A stretch of 64,000 bases of DNA from contig CAYJMD010000001.1 in the NCBI GenBank assembly GCA_964371585.1, forward strand, positions 1 to 64,000, written 5' to 3'. Positions 17,969 to 26,559 of this stretch are shown here, piece by piece. The number at the start of each line of letters is the position of its first letter. The first letter of the stretch is position 1. Below the pieces are notes generated by a model, which saw nothing but the letters and a program-made list of their open reading frames with translations, ran no database searches and had not been told where the DNA came from. The position numbers and the translations under genes are program-made. Source of the stretch: RGIG5057 sp964371585 (GTDB lineage Bacteria > Bacillota > Clostridia > TANB77 > CAG-465).

Positions 17969-20629
17969 ATGGTTAAAAAAGTTATAGCAGCTATGCTAGC
18001 AGGGGTCGTTACTGCAGGAATGTTTAGTACAATTGCAGTAGCAGCAAATTCAAATGTTACAGATACTACATTTGGAAGTTCATATGTAAATAATCCGACA
18101 AATGAAATTCTCACTGAAAATCCTTCTGTATTACCTATGTCCGATAGTGGTAATACTATGAATTGGATGTTATCTGAAACTTTTTCTGATGAGTTTACAT
18201 CTTCAAAATTAGACACGACAAAGTGGAAAAATTACAGCATGTACAATTGGAGCGGTAGAGCACCATCATATTTTGTTAAAGACAATGTACGAGTTGAAGA
18301 TGGATATTTAATCTTAACTTCGGATATGCCTTCAGCAGATAAATATGAAGCAGCAATGGCATCAAGTACACAAAAAACTGGATATGGTTATTATGAAGTA
18401 AAAACTAGAACTGCACCAATATCTATGACTAGTTCATTTTGGTTTAGAACAAGGGCAAATGATAGTGATAATGATGTAGATACAACTTTAGAAGTTGATG
18501 TTTTTGAGCAAGTTGGAAAAGCTAAAAACGATCCTTCGTATTCTACTAAATATCCTATCAATACGCATTACTCTGAAACGGGTAAAACAGATTATAGGAA
18601 TAGTCCATATACCTATAACACAAATGTTGATTTAACCGAAGATTTTCATGTTTATGGATTCGAATTTGGTCCTGAATGGTTAAAATTTTATTTTGATGGT
18701 GAATTAATCCATACAAAAACAAATGATGGATTTACAGAAGAAATGTATCTTATGTTTGACATGGAAACATTTACATGGAAAGGTCTTCCTACTCAAGAGA
18801 ATTTCTATTATGATGAAACAGGTCGTTTTACAGGTGATTATTATATCGATTATGTTCGTGTTTGGAGAACTGCAGAAACCCAAATTGAAGGTGCAGTTAA
18901 AGAAGAAATCCCAGCTCCTTTAGAAACATCAGCATTTAAAGCTACTCCAGCAGATATAACAGATCCTATTTGGGAAGAAGCAAATGTTATTACAGCTACT
19001 AACCCTATAGTTGGTGGCCCGGAAGCACAAACTTCAACCTTAACAGCTAAAACTTTATGGGATGATGAATACCTATATATTCTAGCAGAAGTTACAGATA
19101 CTAGTATATATGTTGCTCCATATGAAAAAAATATTTGGAATGGGGACTCAGTAGAAATTTTCTTAGACTTTATGAATGTTAAGGCTGATGTTGCAAAAGA
19201 TCCTAGTTACAACAAGATGATTATAAGTCCAGAAGGAGTAATATCATCAGGTTCATTTAATATTCCACAAGGTGCAACTGCATCATCTATGATTGATGAT
19301 AAAGGTTATGCTATTTTAGTTAAAGTTCCAATTGCTACAGTAGAAATAAGTAGTGATAATGTAATTGGATTTGATATCCAGTTAAATGATGCTACGCTAG
19401 CAACTAAGAAAAGAAATGGAGCACAAACTTGGAATGATCCTACTGGTACAACAAATAAATACATGGAAAGATCAGGAAACTTAATATTATCGAATGAAGA
19501 AATTGTGCTTGAAGAAGAATATATTGCTAAACAATCAGAAGCGTTATTTGCTACAGTAGATGGTATAGTTGATAGAAATTGGACAAATGCAAATATTATG
19601 ACAGATTTCTATACAGTATTTTTACCATCAATCCCTGAAAGTATTATTGAATATGATGTAGTAGAAAAATCAGATATAACTATTAAAACTTTAAATGATT
19701 CTCAAAATGTATACTTTTTAATAGATGTTATAGATGACGATATTTTTAAACATCAAACTGCTTCTTGGAACAGTGATACTGTTGAATTATTTATTGACAT
19801 GGGTAATGAAAAAAATACTACTTCATATGATAGCAATGATGCTGCTATAAAAGTATATGCAGATGGTCAAATTGCAAGTACTTCAAAAAATGTTCCTACA
19901 GGAACTACAGTAATATCTATGATAGATGAGACAGGATATAAATTACTCGTAACACTTCCAATAGATGAAGTAGGTATTATTGGTTTTGATGCTCAGCTTA
20001 ATATAGCTTCATCAGTAGCTGGTCAAAGGATTGCTACAAAACTTTGGAATGATAAAACAGGTAGCACTTGGAAAACTATGGAAAAATCAGGTGATTTGAT
20101 TATTTCCAATGTAGCAGTAAAACCGGCGTTTTTACCAACAGAGAATATATATACAGTGAAAGATTTAGAGCTTGCTTTAGTAAATCCGGAAGTTACTGAA
20201 ATTATACTTGATACAGATATAGTACTAAATGATTTTTCTGAAATAGTAAATGTAACTGGTAAAGATAGAATTCTTAATTTAAATGGATATACTATCACAT
20301 TAAACTCTCCACTAAATATTAACTTTGCAACAGATAATAGTTATAAAATAATTGATAGTAGCAATCTAGGTGGTATATATACTATATCAAATAGTGTAGT
20401 TAATATAACTGCTTTAGATACAGTAAACTCTGTTAATTTTAATATTGATGGAGGAACATATGGCTCTACTACTACTCAAATTGTAAGTGTTATCGAATCG
20501 AAGTCTCTAGCAAAAGAACTAATTACAGTAAAAGATGTTACTTTAAGTAAAGTAATAACTTTATACACTAACTATGAATTTATGAATTCTACTAATATAA
20601 ATATGGTAAATTCAAAATTCGTTAAATAA
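17969..20629 (+). CDS. secreted GH16 glycoside hydrolase with two CBM9-like domains
   Basis: Exported glycanase of 886 residues. Signal peptide 1-26 (KKVIAAMLAGVVTAGMFSTI, ending AVA). The GH16 domain covers about 65-300, with the catalytic ExDxxE signature EVDVFE at 175-180 (Glu175 nucleophile, Glu180 acid/base). The pattern WSGRAPSYF, the FWFRTRA strand and DFHVYGFEFGPEWLKFYFDG recall the agarase/porphyranase/carrageenase branch more than lichenases. Two CBM9-like sandwich domains follow (about 318-505 and 515-700, each with WNGDSVEIFLD or WNSDTVELFID), then a beta-helix-like tail rich in N, T, S and I. No LPxTG, SLH or dockerin anchor. Substrate unknown. Monocistronic; no sugar regulator or transporter nearby. 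Confidence 0.85.
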   Translation: MVKKVIAAMLAGVVTAGMFSTIAVAANSNVTDTTFGSSYVNNPTNEILTENPSVLPMSDSGNTMNWMLSETFSDEFTSSKLDTTKWKNYSMYNWSGRAPSYFVKDNVRVEDGYLILTSDMPSADKYEAAMASSTQKTGYGYYEVKTRTAPISMTSSFWFRTRANDSDNDVDTTLEVDVFEQVGKAKNDPSYSTKYPINTHYSETGKTDYRNSPYTYNTNVDLTEDFHVYGFEFGPEWLKFYFDGELIHTKTNDGFTEEMYLMFDMETFTWKGLPTQENFYYDETGRFTGDYYIDYVRVWRTAETQIEGAVKEEIPAPLETSAFKATPADITDPIWEEANVITATNPIVGGPEAQTSTLTAKTLWDDEYLYILAEVTDTSIYVAPYEKNIWNGDSVEIFLDFMNVKADVAKDPSYNKMIISPEGVISSGSFNIPQGATASSMIDDKGYAILVKVPIATVEISSDNVIGFDIQLNDATLATKKRNGAQTWNDPTGTTNKYMERSGNLILSNEEIVLEEEYIAKQSEALFATVDGIVDRNWTNANIMTDFYTVFLPSIPESIIEYDVVEKSDITIKTLNDSQNVYFLIDVIDDDIFKHQTASWNSDTVELFIDMGNEKNTTSYDSNDAAIKVYADGQIASTSKNVPTGTTVISMIDETGYKLLVTLPIDEVGIIGFDAQLNIASSVAGQRIATKLWNDKTGSTWKTMEKSGDLIISNVAVKPAFLPTENIYTVKDLELALVNPEVTEIILDTDIVLNDFSEIVNVTGKDRILNLNGYTITLNSPLNINFATDNSYKIIDSSNLGGIYTISNSVVNITALDTVNSVNFNIDGGTYGSTTTQIVSVIESKSLAKELITVKDVTLSKVITLYTNYEFMNSTNINMVNSKFVK

Positions 20630-20636
20630 ATTATAT

Positions 20637-20678
20637 ATATCTCGTTTTAGAATTGATTTTTAAAGCGAGATATTTATT
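20637..20678 (+). terminator. weak terminator after the GH16 gene
   Basis: Stem ATATCTCG/CGAGATAT enclosing a T- and A-rich loop that can extend the pairing, followed by TTATTAT. The T tract is short. Confidence 0.45.
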
Positions 20679-20723
20679 ATCCCAAAATGTATAAGCTTCT
20701 AGTTTTTAAATAGATAGTTACAC

Positions 20724-20751
20724 TTGAAAATAAAAAAAAAAATGGTATAAT
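20724..20751 (+). promoter_or_regulatory. sigma-A promoter for the PLC-like gene
   Basis: TTGAAA (20724-20729), a 16-nt A-rich spacer and TATAAT (20746-20751), 41 bases before the start codon. Confidence 0.65.
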
Positions 20752-20792
20752 GTATAGATGTTAAAATTATTTATTAAAAAAGGAGGAAATAA

Positions 20793-21482
20793 GTGGCAGG
20801 ATTATTATTACATTTGAGTGCTGCAAGAAAAGTAGCTAAAGTATTAGAAAACAAATTTGAGGAAAAAGAAACATTAGATTTTTATGCTGGAAATATTATT
20901 CCAGATGAAGTTAGAGGCTGTGTTAAGAATGAGGGACATTATAGGAAGCAATATTTAGATTGCCCACTATTACTAGTTGATGTTCAGGAAGCTAAACAAG
21001 CATATTTAGAAAATCCATCTCCTCTTACTTTAGGTATATATTTACATTTATATGTTGATCATTATTTTTTAGTAGATTTATTATTTAAAAAAGTTAGTTG
21101 GAAAGATAATAGTATATATCATCCAAAAGAAGAATTACTATGGTCTGCAAAAGATTTTGCTAAGGGATATATACAAGATGTATATGCTCATACAAATATG
21201 TACATGTTTGATAATGAGAAAGATATATTAGATTTGTTTAATATTATTCCGAAAAAATTACCATCTACAGGTTATGAAATGTATGATGATCGTAAAGAGT
21301 ATTGTTGGCAAGAAACTTTTGATAGTGATATTAAAGCGGAATTAAAAGAGACTAATTTTGATATTTTAGAACCTGAAGAAACATATAATACAATAGGATA
21401 CATAGCAGATAAATTTATAAATGAAGAATTAGAATATTTAATAACATATTTAAATAATAACGATAAAACACATCTAAGTTAA
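20793..21482 (+). CDS. zinc-dependent phospholipase C-like protein
   Basis: 229 residues starting at GTG after a strong AAGGAGG ribosome binding site. Conserved polar positions fall where zinc ligands occur in the zinc-dependent phospholipase C/P1-like all-helical family: LHLSAARKV at the start, YAGNIIPDEV, GHYRKQYLD and GIYLHLYVDHYFLVDLLF. No signal peptide, unlike secreted toxins, so an intracellular phosphodiesterase or hydrolase role is more likely. Assignment rests on this His/Asp pattern only. Confidence 0.55.
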   Translation: MAGLLLHLSAARKVAKVLENKFEEKETLDFYAGNIIPDEVRGCVKNEGHYRKQYLDCPLLLVDVQEAKQAYLENPSPLTLGIYLHLYVDHYFLVDLLFKKVSWKDNSIYHPKEELLWSAKDFAKGYIQDVYAHTNMYMFDNEKDILDLFNIIPKKLPSTGYEMYDDRKEYCWQETFDSDIKAELKETNFDILEPEETYNTIGYIADKFINEELEYLITYLNNNDKTHLS

Positions 21483-21499
21483 TATTAGATGTGTTTTTA
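21467..21499 (+). terminator. terminator overlapping the end of the PLC-like gene
   Basis: Perfect stem AACACATCTAA/TTAGATGTGTT with loop GTTAATA, then TTTTAT. The upstream arm lies in the last codons of the gene. Confidence 0.85.
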
Positions 21500-21685
21500 T
21501 GTGAATAATAATTTCAAACAAATTTTATGTATATAAAAAGAAGTAGTGATAGATGAAAAATCCTTTATAATAAAGGTGGGTATCATAATACGATCTTTAG
21601 GATTCTTTTGAATAATAAAAGCATTCACACCGATCATATAAATCTGATTCCCTTTCATTTGCTTGTAGATTTTCAAATAATTCAC
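21497..21685 (-). pseudogene. possible remnant of a Nudix hydrolase gene
   Basis: A 62-codon minus-strand frame from a GTG at 21685. Its first 35 residues (NYLKIYKQMKGNQIYMIGV, then NAFIIQKNPKDRIMI) resemble the start of small Nudix proteins, which run 'lR..vG...i...GaxviI......iLL'. The Nudix box that should follow (GX5EX7REUXEEXGU) is absent, so at best this is a decayed N-terminal fragment. A TATAAT-like sequence lies just upstream of the GTG. Region 21500-21775 otherwise holds no recognisable gene. Confidence 0.3.
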
Positions 21686-21775
21686 TACTTCACTTATATT
21701 ATATCACTTTTAAAAGTAAATGTAAATAAAATAACTCATTATTAGCAGAGATACCAAAAAATGACAATAATTATG

Positions 21776-21804
21776 TTGACAAATTAGCTTTAAAGTGGTA
21801 TAAT
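21776..21804 (+). promoter_or_regulatory. consensus sigma-A promoter for the RelA/SpoT-like gene
   Basis: TTGACA (21776-21781), a 17-nt spacer and TATAAT (21799-21804): both boxes exact. Transcription should start near 21811, giving a very short leader. Confidence 0.85.
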
Positions 21805-21831
21805 TGCTACATAAATAGGAGAGTGCTAAAA

Positions 21832-23130
21832 TTGATAGATGTAGGCAAAATAAGAGAAGAATTAAAAGTAGAAGACGAAATAAAAAGAAATGTAAAACAA
21901 AGAGTTTTAGAGAGTTATAAAAATATAAAAAATCTTGAGGAAATAGTAGATATTTTAATGATACAAATTGCTAAAGATGTAAAACAAACATTCCCAGGTG
22001 TTAATTTTAGATTGTTTTCTAGAATTAAATCTGAAGATAGTTTAAATAACAAAATTGATAATATATTAAAAACAAGATCTAAGGAAGATATGCAGGATTA
22101 TATAATGAAAGATATAATTGGTATAAGTGTAGTTGTAGAATCTGTTCCAAATGAAGTTAGTGTTAATGATGAAGACTTCGATTCTAGGATACAAGAACTT
22201 ATTAATAAAAGAGAAGAAACAAAAAAGACTTGTGAAGGATATAAAGAAGATTCAAAAAATAATGATAAAACAATTGCTAATTATAAAGATAGATTAAAAG
22301 AAGCAGAACATCTAATCCTTAAAAATGGTGAAATGATAGCTAAAGCTGAAACTGATAAATTATCAAAAGAGTTTGTTGATTATTTAAATGAAACACAAGA
22401 ATATTTATCAACTAACTATAAAAATTTAGAAAAAAGTTTAGAAAACAGAAAAAGAGAAATGGAAACTAAAAACACCATAATTCAAAGAAGTGAAGAAAGA
22501 ATTATGCGTGAAGATGAAGATTGTAAAGAAATTATAGCTGATTATATTATAAAACATTTAGCATCTTTTAAAAATATAAAATCACTTCATGTTAAAGATA
22601 TTAAGGATGAACTTGAAATCAAAAGAAAATATAATGGTTATACAGCAGTCCATAATTGCCTTAGTATTAATTTAACAGATTCTGAAGGTGAAAATATATT
22701 TATACCATTTGAAGTTCAAGGTAAAACTATAGAAGCATATCAAGAATCAAATAGAGGTAAATCTTCAGAGTATCATGTTAAACAAAAAGTGACATCTTCT
22801 GTAGTTAAACCTAAAATAAAACAAATACCAGAATTTTTAAGAATTGATGATTCAAATATATCAGAATCATTAAAAGAAGAAAGAAAAGAAAAGTTAAAAA
22901 AATCTTTGCCTGTGTACAGAGTATATTATACAGATAAATCAAAAGATGAAGAAGGAAAAGTATATAAACTTAGTACAAAAGAATCATTTATGTTGTTTTA
23001 TCAAAACTTATTAATAGGTAATGAAACTTTGGGTATTGAAAATGATAAAGAATTACTTAAAATAATTGTTGATAAAGAAAATCATAAGAATTATTTATCT
23101 ATTGAAGACTCTGATATATATTCTTTATAA
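21832..23130 (+). CDS. RelA/SpoT-domain protein with a coiled-coil insertion
   Basis: 432 residues from a TTG start; GGAGAG lies 8 nt before it, whereas the GTG at 21823 overlaps that site. The first part carries the (p)ppGpp-synthetase-type block FRLFSRIKSEDSLNNKI (residues 60-76), with the R, K, S and K spacing of the GTP-binding motif, then MKDIIGISVVV with the conserved metal-binding Asp. About 115 residues of charged coiled coil (roughly 115-229) interrupt the domain. It resumes with KYNGYTAVHN (the YxxxH element) and FEVQGKT (the ExQ element). There is no hydrolase HD domain and no TGS or ACT domain. The usual GxR is GIS. It may be an alarmone synthetase, a different pyrophosphokinase or an inactive sensor. 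Confidence 0.72.
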   Translation: MIDVGKIREELKVEDEIKRNVKQRVLESYKNIKNLEEIVDILMIQIAKDVKQTFPGVNFRLFSRIKSEDSLNNKIDNILKTRSKEDMQDYIMKDIIGISVVVESVPNEVSVNDEDFDSRIQELINKREETKKTCEGYKEDSKNNDKTIANYKDRLKEAEHLILKNGEMIAKAETDKLSKEFVDYLNETQEYLSTNYKNLEKSLENRKREMETKNTIIQRSEERIMREDEDCKEIIADYIIKHLASFKNIKSLHVKDIKDELEIKRKYNGYTAVHNCLSINLTDSEGENIFIPFEVQGKTIEAYQESNRGKSSEYHVKQKVTSSVVKPKIKQIPEFLRIDDSNISESLKEERKEKLKKSLPVYRVYYTDKSKDEEGKVYKLSTKESFMLFYQNLLIGNETLGIENDKELLKIIVDKENHKNYLSIEDSDIYSL

Positions 23131-23200
23131 TATTATAGTATTTTTATTGTAAAACATATATTAAAATGATATAATGTTTAAGGAAAAAGGGGGATTTATT

Positions 23201-24046
23201 TTGAAATTAATTATTGAAATGTTAAAAGGTTCATTAATGGGGATTGCAAATATAATACCAGGACTTAGTGGTGGTACACTTGCAGTTGTAATGAACATTT
23301 ATGATAAATTAATAGATGCGATAACTGATGTTGTAAAACATCCAATTAAAGTTATTAAATCTATTTGGATTTATATTGTGGGTATAGTAGTGGGGCTAGT
23401 TGCAGGTATGTTTGGGATATCATACTTATTAGAAACATTTGAAGTGCCAACAACAGCTTTATTCATAGGTTTAATTGTGGGAGCAATTCCACTTATGTTC
23501 AAAGAAGTAGATAAAAAGAAAATAACAAAAACTAATATAATAGTTGCAGTTTTAATGGGAGCTTTAGTAATATCACTTCCATATTTAAGTTTACTTGGAT
23601 CAAGTGCATCTGCATCAAATCCTATAATATATTTCTTTTTAGGAACAATTGCAGCAGCTACTATGGTTATACCAGGAGTTAGCGGTTCTATGGTTCTTAT
23701 GACACTTGGATATTATGATTCGGTTGTTAATTTAGGGAAAGACACAATATCAAATTTAGTTAAATTTAATATTCCGGAATTAATGAGTAATTTATACTTA
23801 GCAATTCCACTTGGTATTGGGATAATATTAGGTGTTGTAATTATAGCTAAAGCAATAAAATGGTTGTTTAAGAAACATAAACAAATGGCAACATTTGCTA
23901 TACTAGGACTTATAATAGCAAGTCCATTTGCAGTTATTGCAGAAATGAGTTTTACGGGTGTTAATGTTATTACTGTAATTGTAGCAATTATAACTTTTGC
24001 GATTGGTACATACGCATCATATTATTTAAGTAAGATTGAGGGGTAA
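23201..24046 (+). CDS. DUF368 membrane protein (PopT-type undecaprenyl phosphate translocase)
   Basis: Polytopic membrane protein of about eight helices. It contains the two repeated signature turns of the family: MGIANIIPGLSGGTLAVVM near the N-terminus and TMVIPGVSGSMVLMTLGYYD in the second half. Members of DUF368 (PopT) are reported to return undecaprenyl phosphate across the cytoplasmic membrane for reuse in wall synthesis. The start is set at the TTG at 23201, 6 nt after the GGGGGA ribosome binding site; the ATG at 23174 overlaps a -10-like TATAAT and has none. The next gene begins 4 bases after the stop. Confidence 0.88.
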   Translation: MKLIIEMLKGSLMGIANIIPGLSGGTLAVVMNIYDKLIDAITDVVKHPIKVIKSIWIYIVGIVVGLVAGMFGISYLLETFEVPTTALFIGLIVGAIPLMFKEVDKKKITKTNIIVAVLMGALVISLPYLSLLGSSASASNPIIYFFLGTIAAATMVIPGVSGSMVLMTLGYYDSVVNLGKDTISNLVKFNIPELMSNLYLAIPLGIGIILGVVIIAKAIKWLFKKHKQMATFAILGLIIASPFAVIAEMSFTGVNVITVIVAIITFAIGTYASYYLSKIEG

Positions 24047-24050
24047 GTTT

Positions 24051-25226
24051 ATGAATAAGTTATTTAAAATTGTTTTACTTACTATAATAACTATTTTTGT
24101 AAGTAGTAGTTTGATAAATGTAAATGCTTCAATGATGAAAATAGAGATGACAGATAGTATTTACAAATTTAGTGAAAAAGAAGATATTAATGTTCCTTTT
24201 TTAGTTTATTCATCAAATAGATTAGTAGTGGATAAGCAAATAGAGCACTCTGGGATACTTGCTTCAGGTTTAAATATAGATATAGATAATATTTTAAATG
24301 GAGCTTATTTAATATTTACTGGTAGTGATGTAAGAATAAATAGCGAAATAGAAAATACTGCAATAATGGGAACCAATGTGGTTATATCTGGAACAGTTAA
24401 AGAAGCTAGTGTTATATATGCTACAAATGTTACTATAGAAGAAACAGCAGTTATAGAAGATGATTTAATCATATTTGCTGATAACGTAAAAATATCAGGA
24501 TCATCAAGTAGGAATTTAATTGTGTATTCTAATACACTTGATATATCAAATGCAAATTTAACAGATTTAAGAGCAAGTTTAGTAAGTATAAATATTTCAG
24601 AAGAATCAGATATAACAGGAAAAATATATGTCGAATCTACTAATGATATTGTACTTAATGAGAAATTTTCTAAAGCTGAAATAATTAAACTAAATCAGAT
24701 AGATAGTGCAAATGAAAATGTACAAATTGATATATTTAATTTACTTAAAAATTCATTAATACTTGCATTAATATATTTTATACTATCAAGTAAAACTACA
24801 ATATTTACCAAAGGATTAAATAAAGTGAAAAGTAATTTACCATATACTTTCTTAATGGGCGCAGGTTCAATACTACTTGTAGTACCTTTAGTTGTAATAT
24901 TCTTTATATTAATTATAATAGGTATTGATATGATAGGTGTACCATTACTAATAGCATATATTTCATTCTTATTCATAGGTATGTATATTTCTACATTTGT
25001 AGTAGGAAGTTTTATGACAGAATATGTATACACAAAGTTTAGTAATAAAATAGATAAATCATGGTATAAACTTGTAATGTCATTTGTAATATTTGTGATA
25101 CTTACACTTGTTACATACATTGCAGTTATAGATGCTTTTATAATAATGGCACTATTTATGTTTAGTATGGGGATATTACTTACATTATTATTTAAAAAAG
25201 ATAAAATCAAAGTAGATAATAAATAA
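24051..25226 (+). CDS. bactofilin-like envelope membrane protein
   Basis: 391 residues from the ATG at 24051 (GAGGGG ribosome binding site). A signal-like N-terminal helix (LFKIVLLTIITIFVSSSLI) is followed by a region of short repeating strands (about 60-210; for example AIMGTNVVISGTVKEASVIY, then ATNVTIEETAVIEDDLIIFA) like the beta-helix of polymer-forming bactofilins, and then four or five membrane helices (about 230-385). The beta-helix would face outward. It is translationally close to the DUF368 gene, so a shared role in the envelope is plausible. Architecture is seen; function is not known. Confidence 0.7.
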   Translation: MNKLFKIVLLTIITIFVSSSLINVNASMMKIEMTDSIYKFSEKEDINVPFLVYSSNRLVVDKQIEHSGILASGLNIDIDNILNGAYLIFTGSDVRINSEIENTAIMGTNVVISGTVKEASVIYATNVTIEETAVIEDDLIIFADNVKISGSSSRNLIVYSNTLDISNANLTDLRASLVSINISEESDITGKIYVESTNDIVLNEKFSKAEIIKLNQIDSANENVQIDIFNLLKNSLILALIYFILSSKTTIFTKGLNKVKSNLPYTFLMGAGSILLVVPLVVIFFILIIIGIDMIGVPLLIAYISFLFIGMYISTFVVGSFMTEYVYTKFSNKIDKSWYKLVMSFVIFVILTLVTYIAVIDAFIIMALFMFSMGILLTLLFKKDKIKVDNK

Positions 25227-25267
25227 AAAAATATATAATTAAATATAATCTATTTAGATTAAATAAA

Positions 25268-25300
25268 AACTCTCAGTAATATATATCTGAGAGTTTTGTT
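25268..25300 (+). terminator. terminator of the DUF368-bactofilin-like pair
   Basis: Stem AACTCTCAG/CTGAGAGTT with a 10-nt AT loop, followed by TTGTT. Confidence 0.8.
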
Positions 25301-25315
25301 ATATAAGGAGTGTAT

Positions 25316-25888
25316 ATGAATAATAAAAAAATTATTGGAATATGTGGAAAATCTGGTACTGGAAAAACTACTTTAGCTAAAGAACTTGCTATAAAGTATG
25401 ATGCACTACATATTGATATTGATAAAGTAGGTCATAAAATAAATGAAGAAAAACAAATAAAAAATGATATTATTAAAGTGTTTGGTAGTGATATATTAGA
25501 TGAAAATGATAATGTATCAAGAATTAAACTAGGTAATATAGTGTTTAACTCTAAAAAAGCAATGGATAAACTTGAAGAGATAACATGGAAATATATGGAA
25601 GAGTATATAGAAAAAGAAATTAATAAAACACCACAAAAAGTAATAATACTAGACTGGTTACTCCTTCCTAAAACAGAACTTTTTAATAAGTGCAACACAA
25701 AAATATTACTTGTTGCTAAAGACGAGAACTGTAAAAAAAGAATACTAAGTCGCGATAATATATCTGAGGAAAGATATGCATTAAGAGATAAAGCATCATA
25801 TGAATATGATAATCATATGTTTGATATTGTACTAAATAATGATGATGTAAATGATTTAGAAAATTTGGAGGTGCAAATAGATGAGTAG
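25316..25888 (+). CDS. coaE: dephospho-CoA kinase
   Basis: Phosphorylates dephospho-CoA, the last step of CoA synthesis. P-loop ICGKSGTGKTT at residues 8-18, the HIDIDKVGHK block with the catalytic Asp, and the lid-type segment ENCKKRILSRDNISEERYALR. 190 residues from the ATG at 25316; the GTG at 25310 overlaps the AAGGAG ribosome binding site. Its last 8 bases overlap coaD, so the two final CoA enzymes are translationally coupled. The equivalent of the EaPLLfE motif is degenerate (LDWLLLPKTELF), but the position is recognisable. Confidence 0.9.
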   Translation: MNNKKIIGICGKSGTGKTTLAKELAIKYDALHIDIDKVGHKINEEKQIKNDIIKVFGSDILDENDNVSRIKLGNIVFNSKKAMDKLEEITWKYMEEYIEKEINKTPQKVIILDWLLLPKTELFNKCNTKILLVAKDENCKKRILSRDNISEERYALRDKASYEYDNHMFDIVLNNDDVNDLENLEVQIDE

Positions 25889-26396
25889 AGCAATGTATGC
25901 AGGTAGCTTCGATCCTTTTACAAAAGGGCATAGTGAAATAGTTTTAAATTCTTTGAAAATATTTTCTAAAGTGATTATTGCTGTAGCAAACAATCCAGAA
26001 AAAAAGACTATGTTTAATGTAGAAGAAAGAATAAGTCAAATAAGAGAAATTTTCAAAAATGAAGATAGAGTAGAAGTTATAAAAATTGATAAGGGAGAAA
26101 CAACAGTTAAAGTTGCTAAAACTAATAGTTGTACTGCATTAATTAGAGGTTTAAGAAACTCTGTTGATTATGAGTATGAAAAGAATCTAGCTAAACTTAA
26201 TTTAGGTATTTGTGACGATATAGTTACTATTGTAATATTTACTGATATTAAATATGAACATATATCATCATCTGCAGTTAAAATGCTATTTGATTTAAAA
26301 CAAGATATATCTTCTTATGTTACAAATAGTGTTTTTAATGCTATGAAAGATAAATATTATATTAATTCAAATAAAATATGGGAGCAAGATATCTAA
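25881..26396 (+). CDS. coaD: pantetheine-phosphate adenylyltransferase
   Basis: Adenylylates 4'-phosphopantetheine to dephospho-CoA, the step before CoaE. The nucleotidyltransferase T/HxGH motif is in MYAGSFDPFTKGHSEIV; RGLRNSVDYEYEKN and the ISSSAVK motif near the C-terminus are the other family marks. 171 residues, slightly above the usual 160 owing to the C-terminal tail. The ATG overlaps the end of coaE and has GGAGGTG upstream. coaD is more often found next to rsmD, so this coaE-coaD pairing is unusual. Confidence 0.95.
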   Translation: MSRAMYAGSFDPFTKGHSEIVLNSLKIFSKVIIAVANNPEKKTMFNVEERISQIREIFKNEDRVEVIKIDKGETTVKVAKTNSCTALIRGLRNSVDYEYEKNLAKLNLGICDDIVTIVIFTDIKYEHISSSAVKMLFDLKQDISSYVTNSVFNAMKDKYYINSNKIWEQDI

Positions 26397-26479
26397 TTAT
26401 TTGTAATTTAAAAGTAATTTATAAAACTTTTAAGTAAGTAGTATTTTTGTAAATATATAAACAAAAAAGTTGTAAATAG

Positions 26480-26508
26480 TTGAAATTGATATAAAAATGT
26501 AATATAAT
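26480..26508 (+). promoter_or_regulatory. sigma-A promoter for mreB
   Basis: TTGAAA (26480-26485), a 17-nt spacer and TATAAT (26503-26508). Confidence 0.7.
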
Positions 26509-26535
26509 TGAAAGCAACGGAAATGGTGGTGAGTA

Positions 26536-26553
26536 CTCTAATACAGGTTAGAG
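26536..26553 (+). promoter_or_regulatory. hairpin at the mreB ribosome binding region
   Basis: CTCTAA/TTAGAG encloses TACAGG and ends 6 bases before the ATG. The best Shine-Dalgarno match near the start is the AGG in the loop, so folding could affect initiation. Six base pairs only, so it may be chance. Confidence 0.3.
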
Positions 26554-26559
26554 AAAAAT

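Noticed and set aside
24695..25210. 171-codon minus-strand frame opposite the bactofilin-like gene
   Set aside because: Isoleucine/asparagine-rich antisense of membrane helices; no initiation signal.
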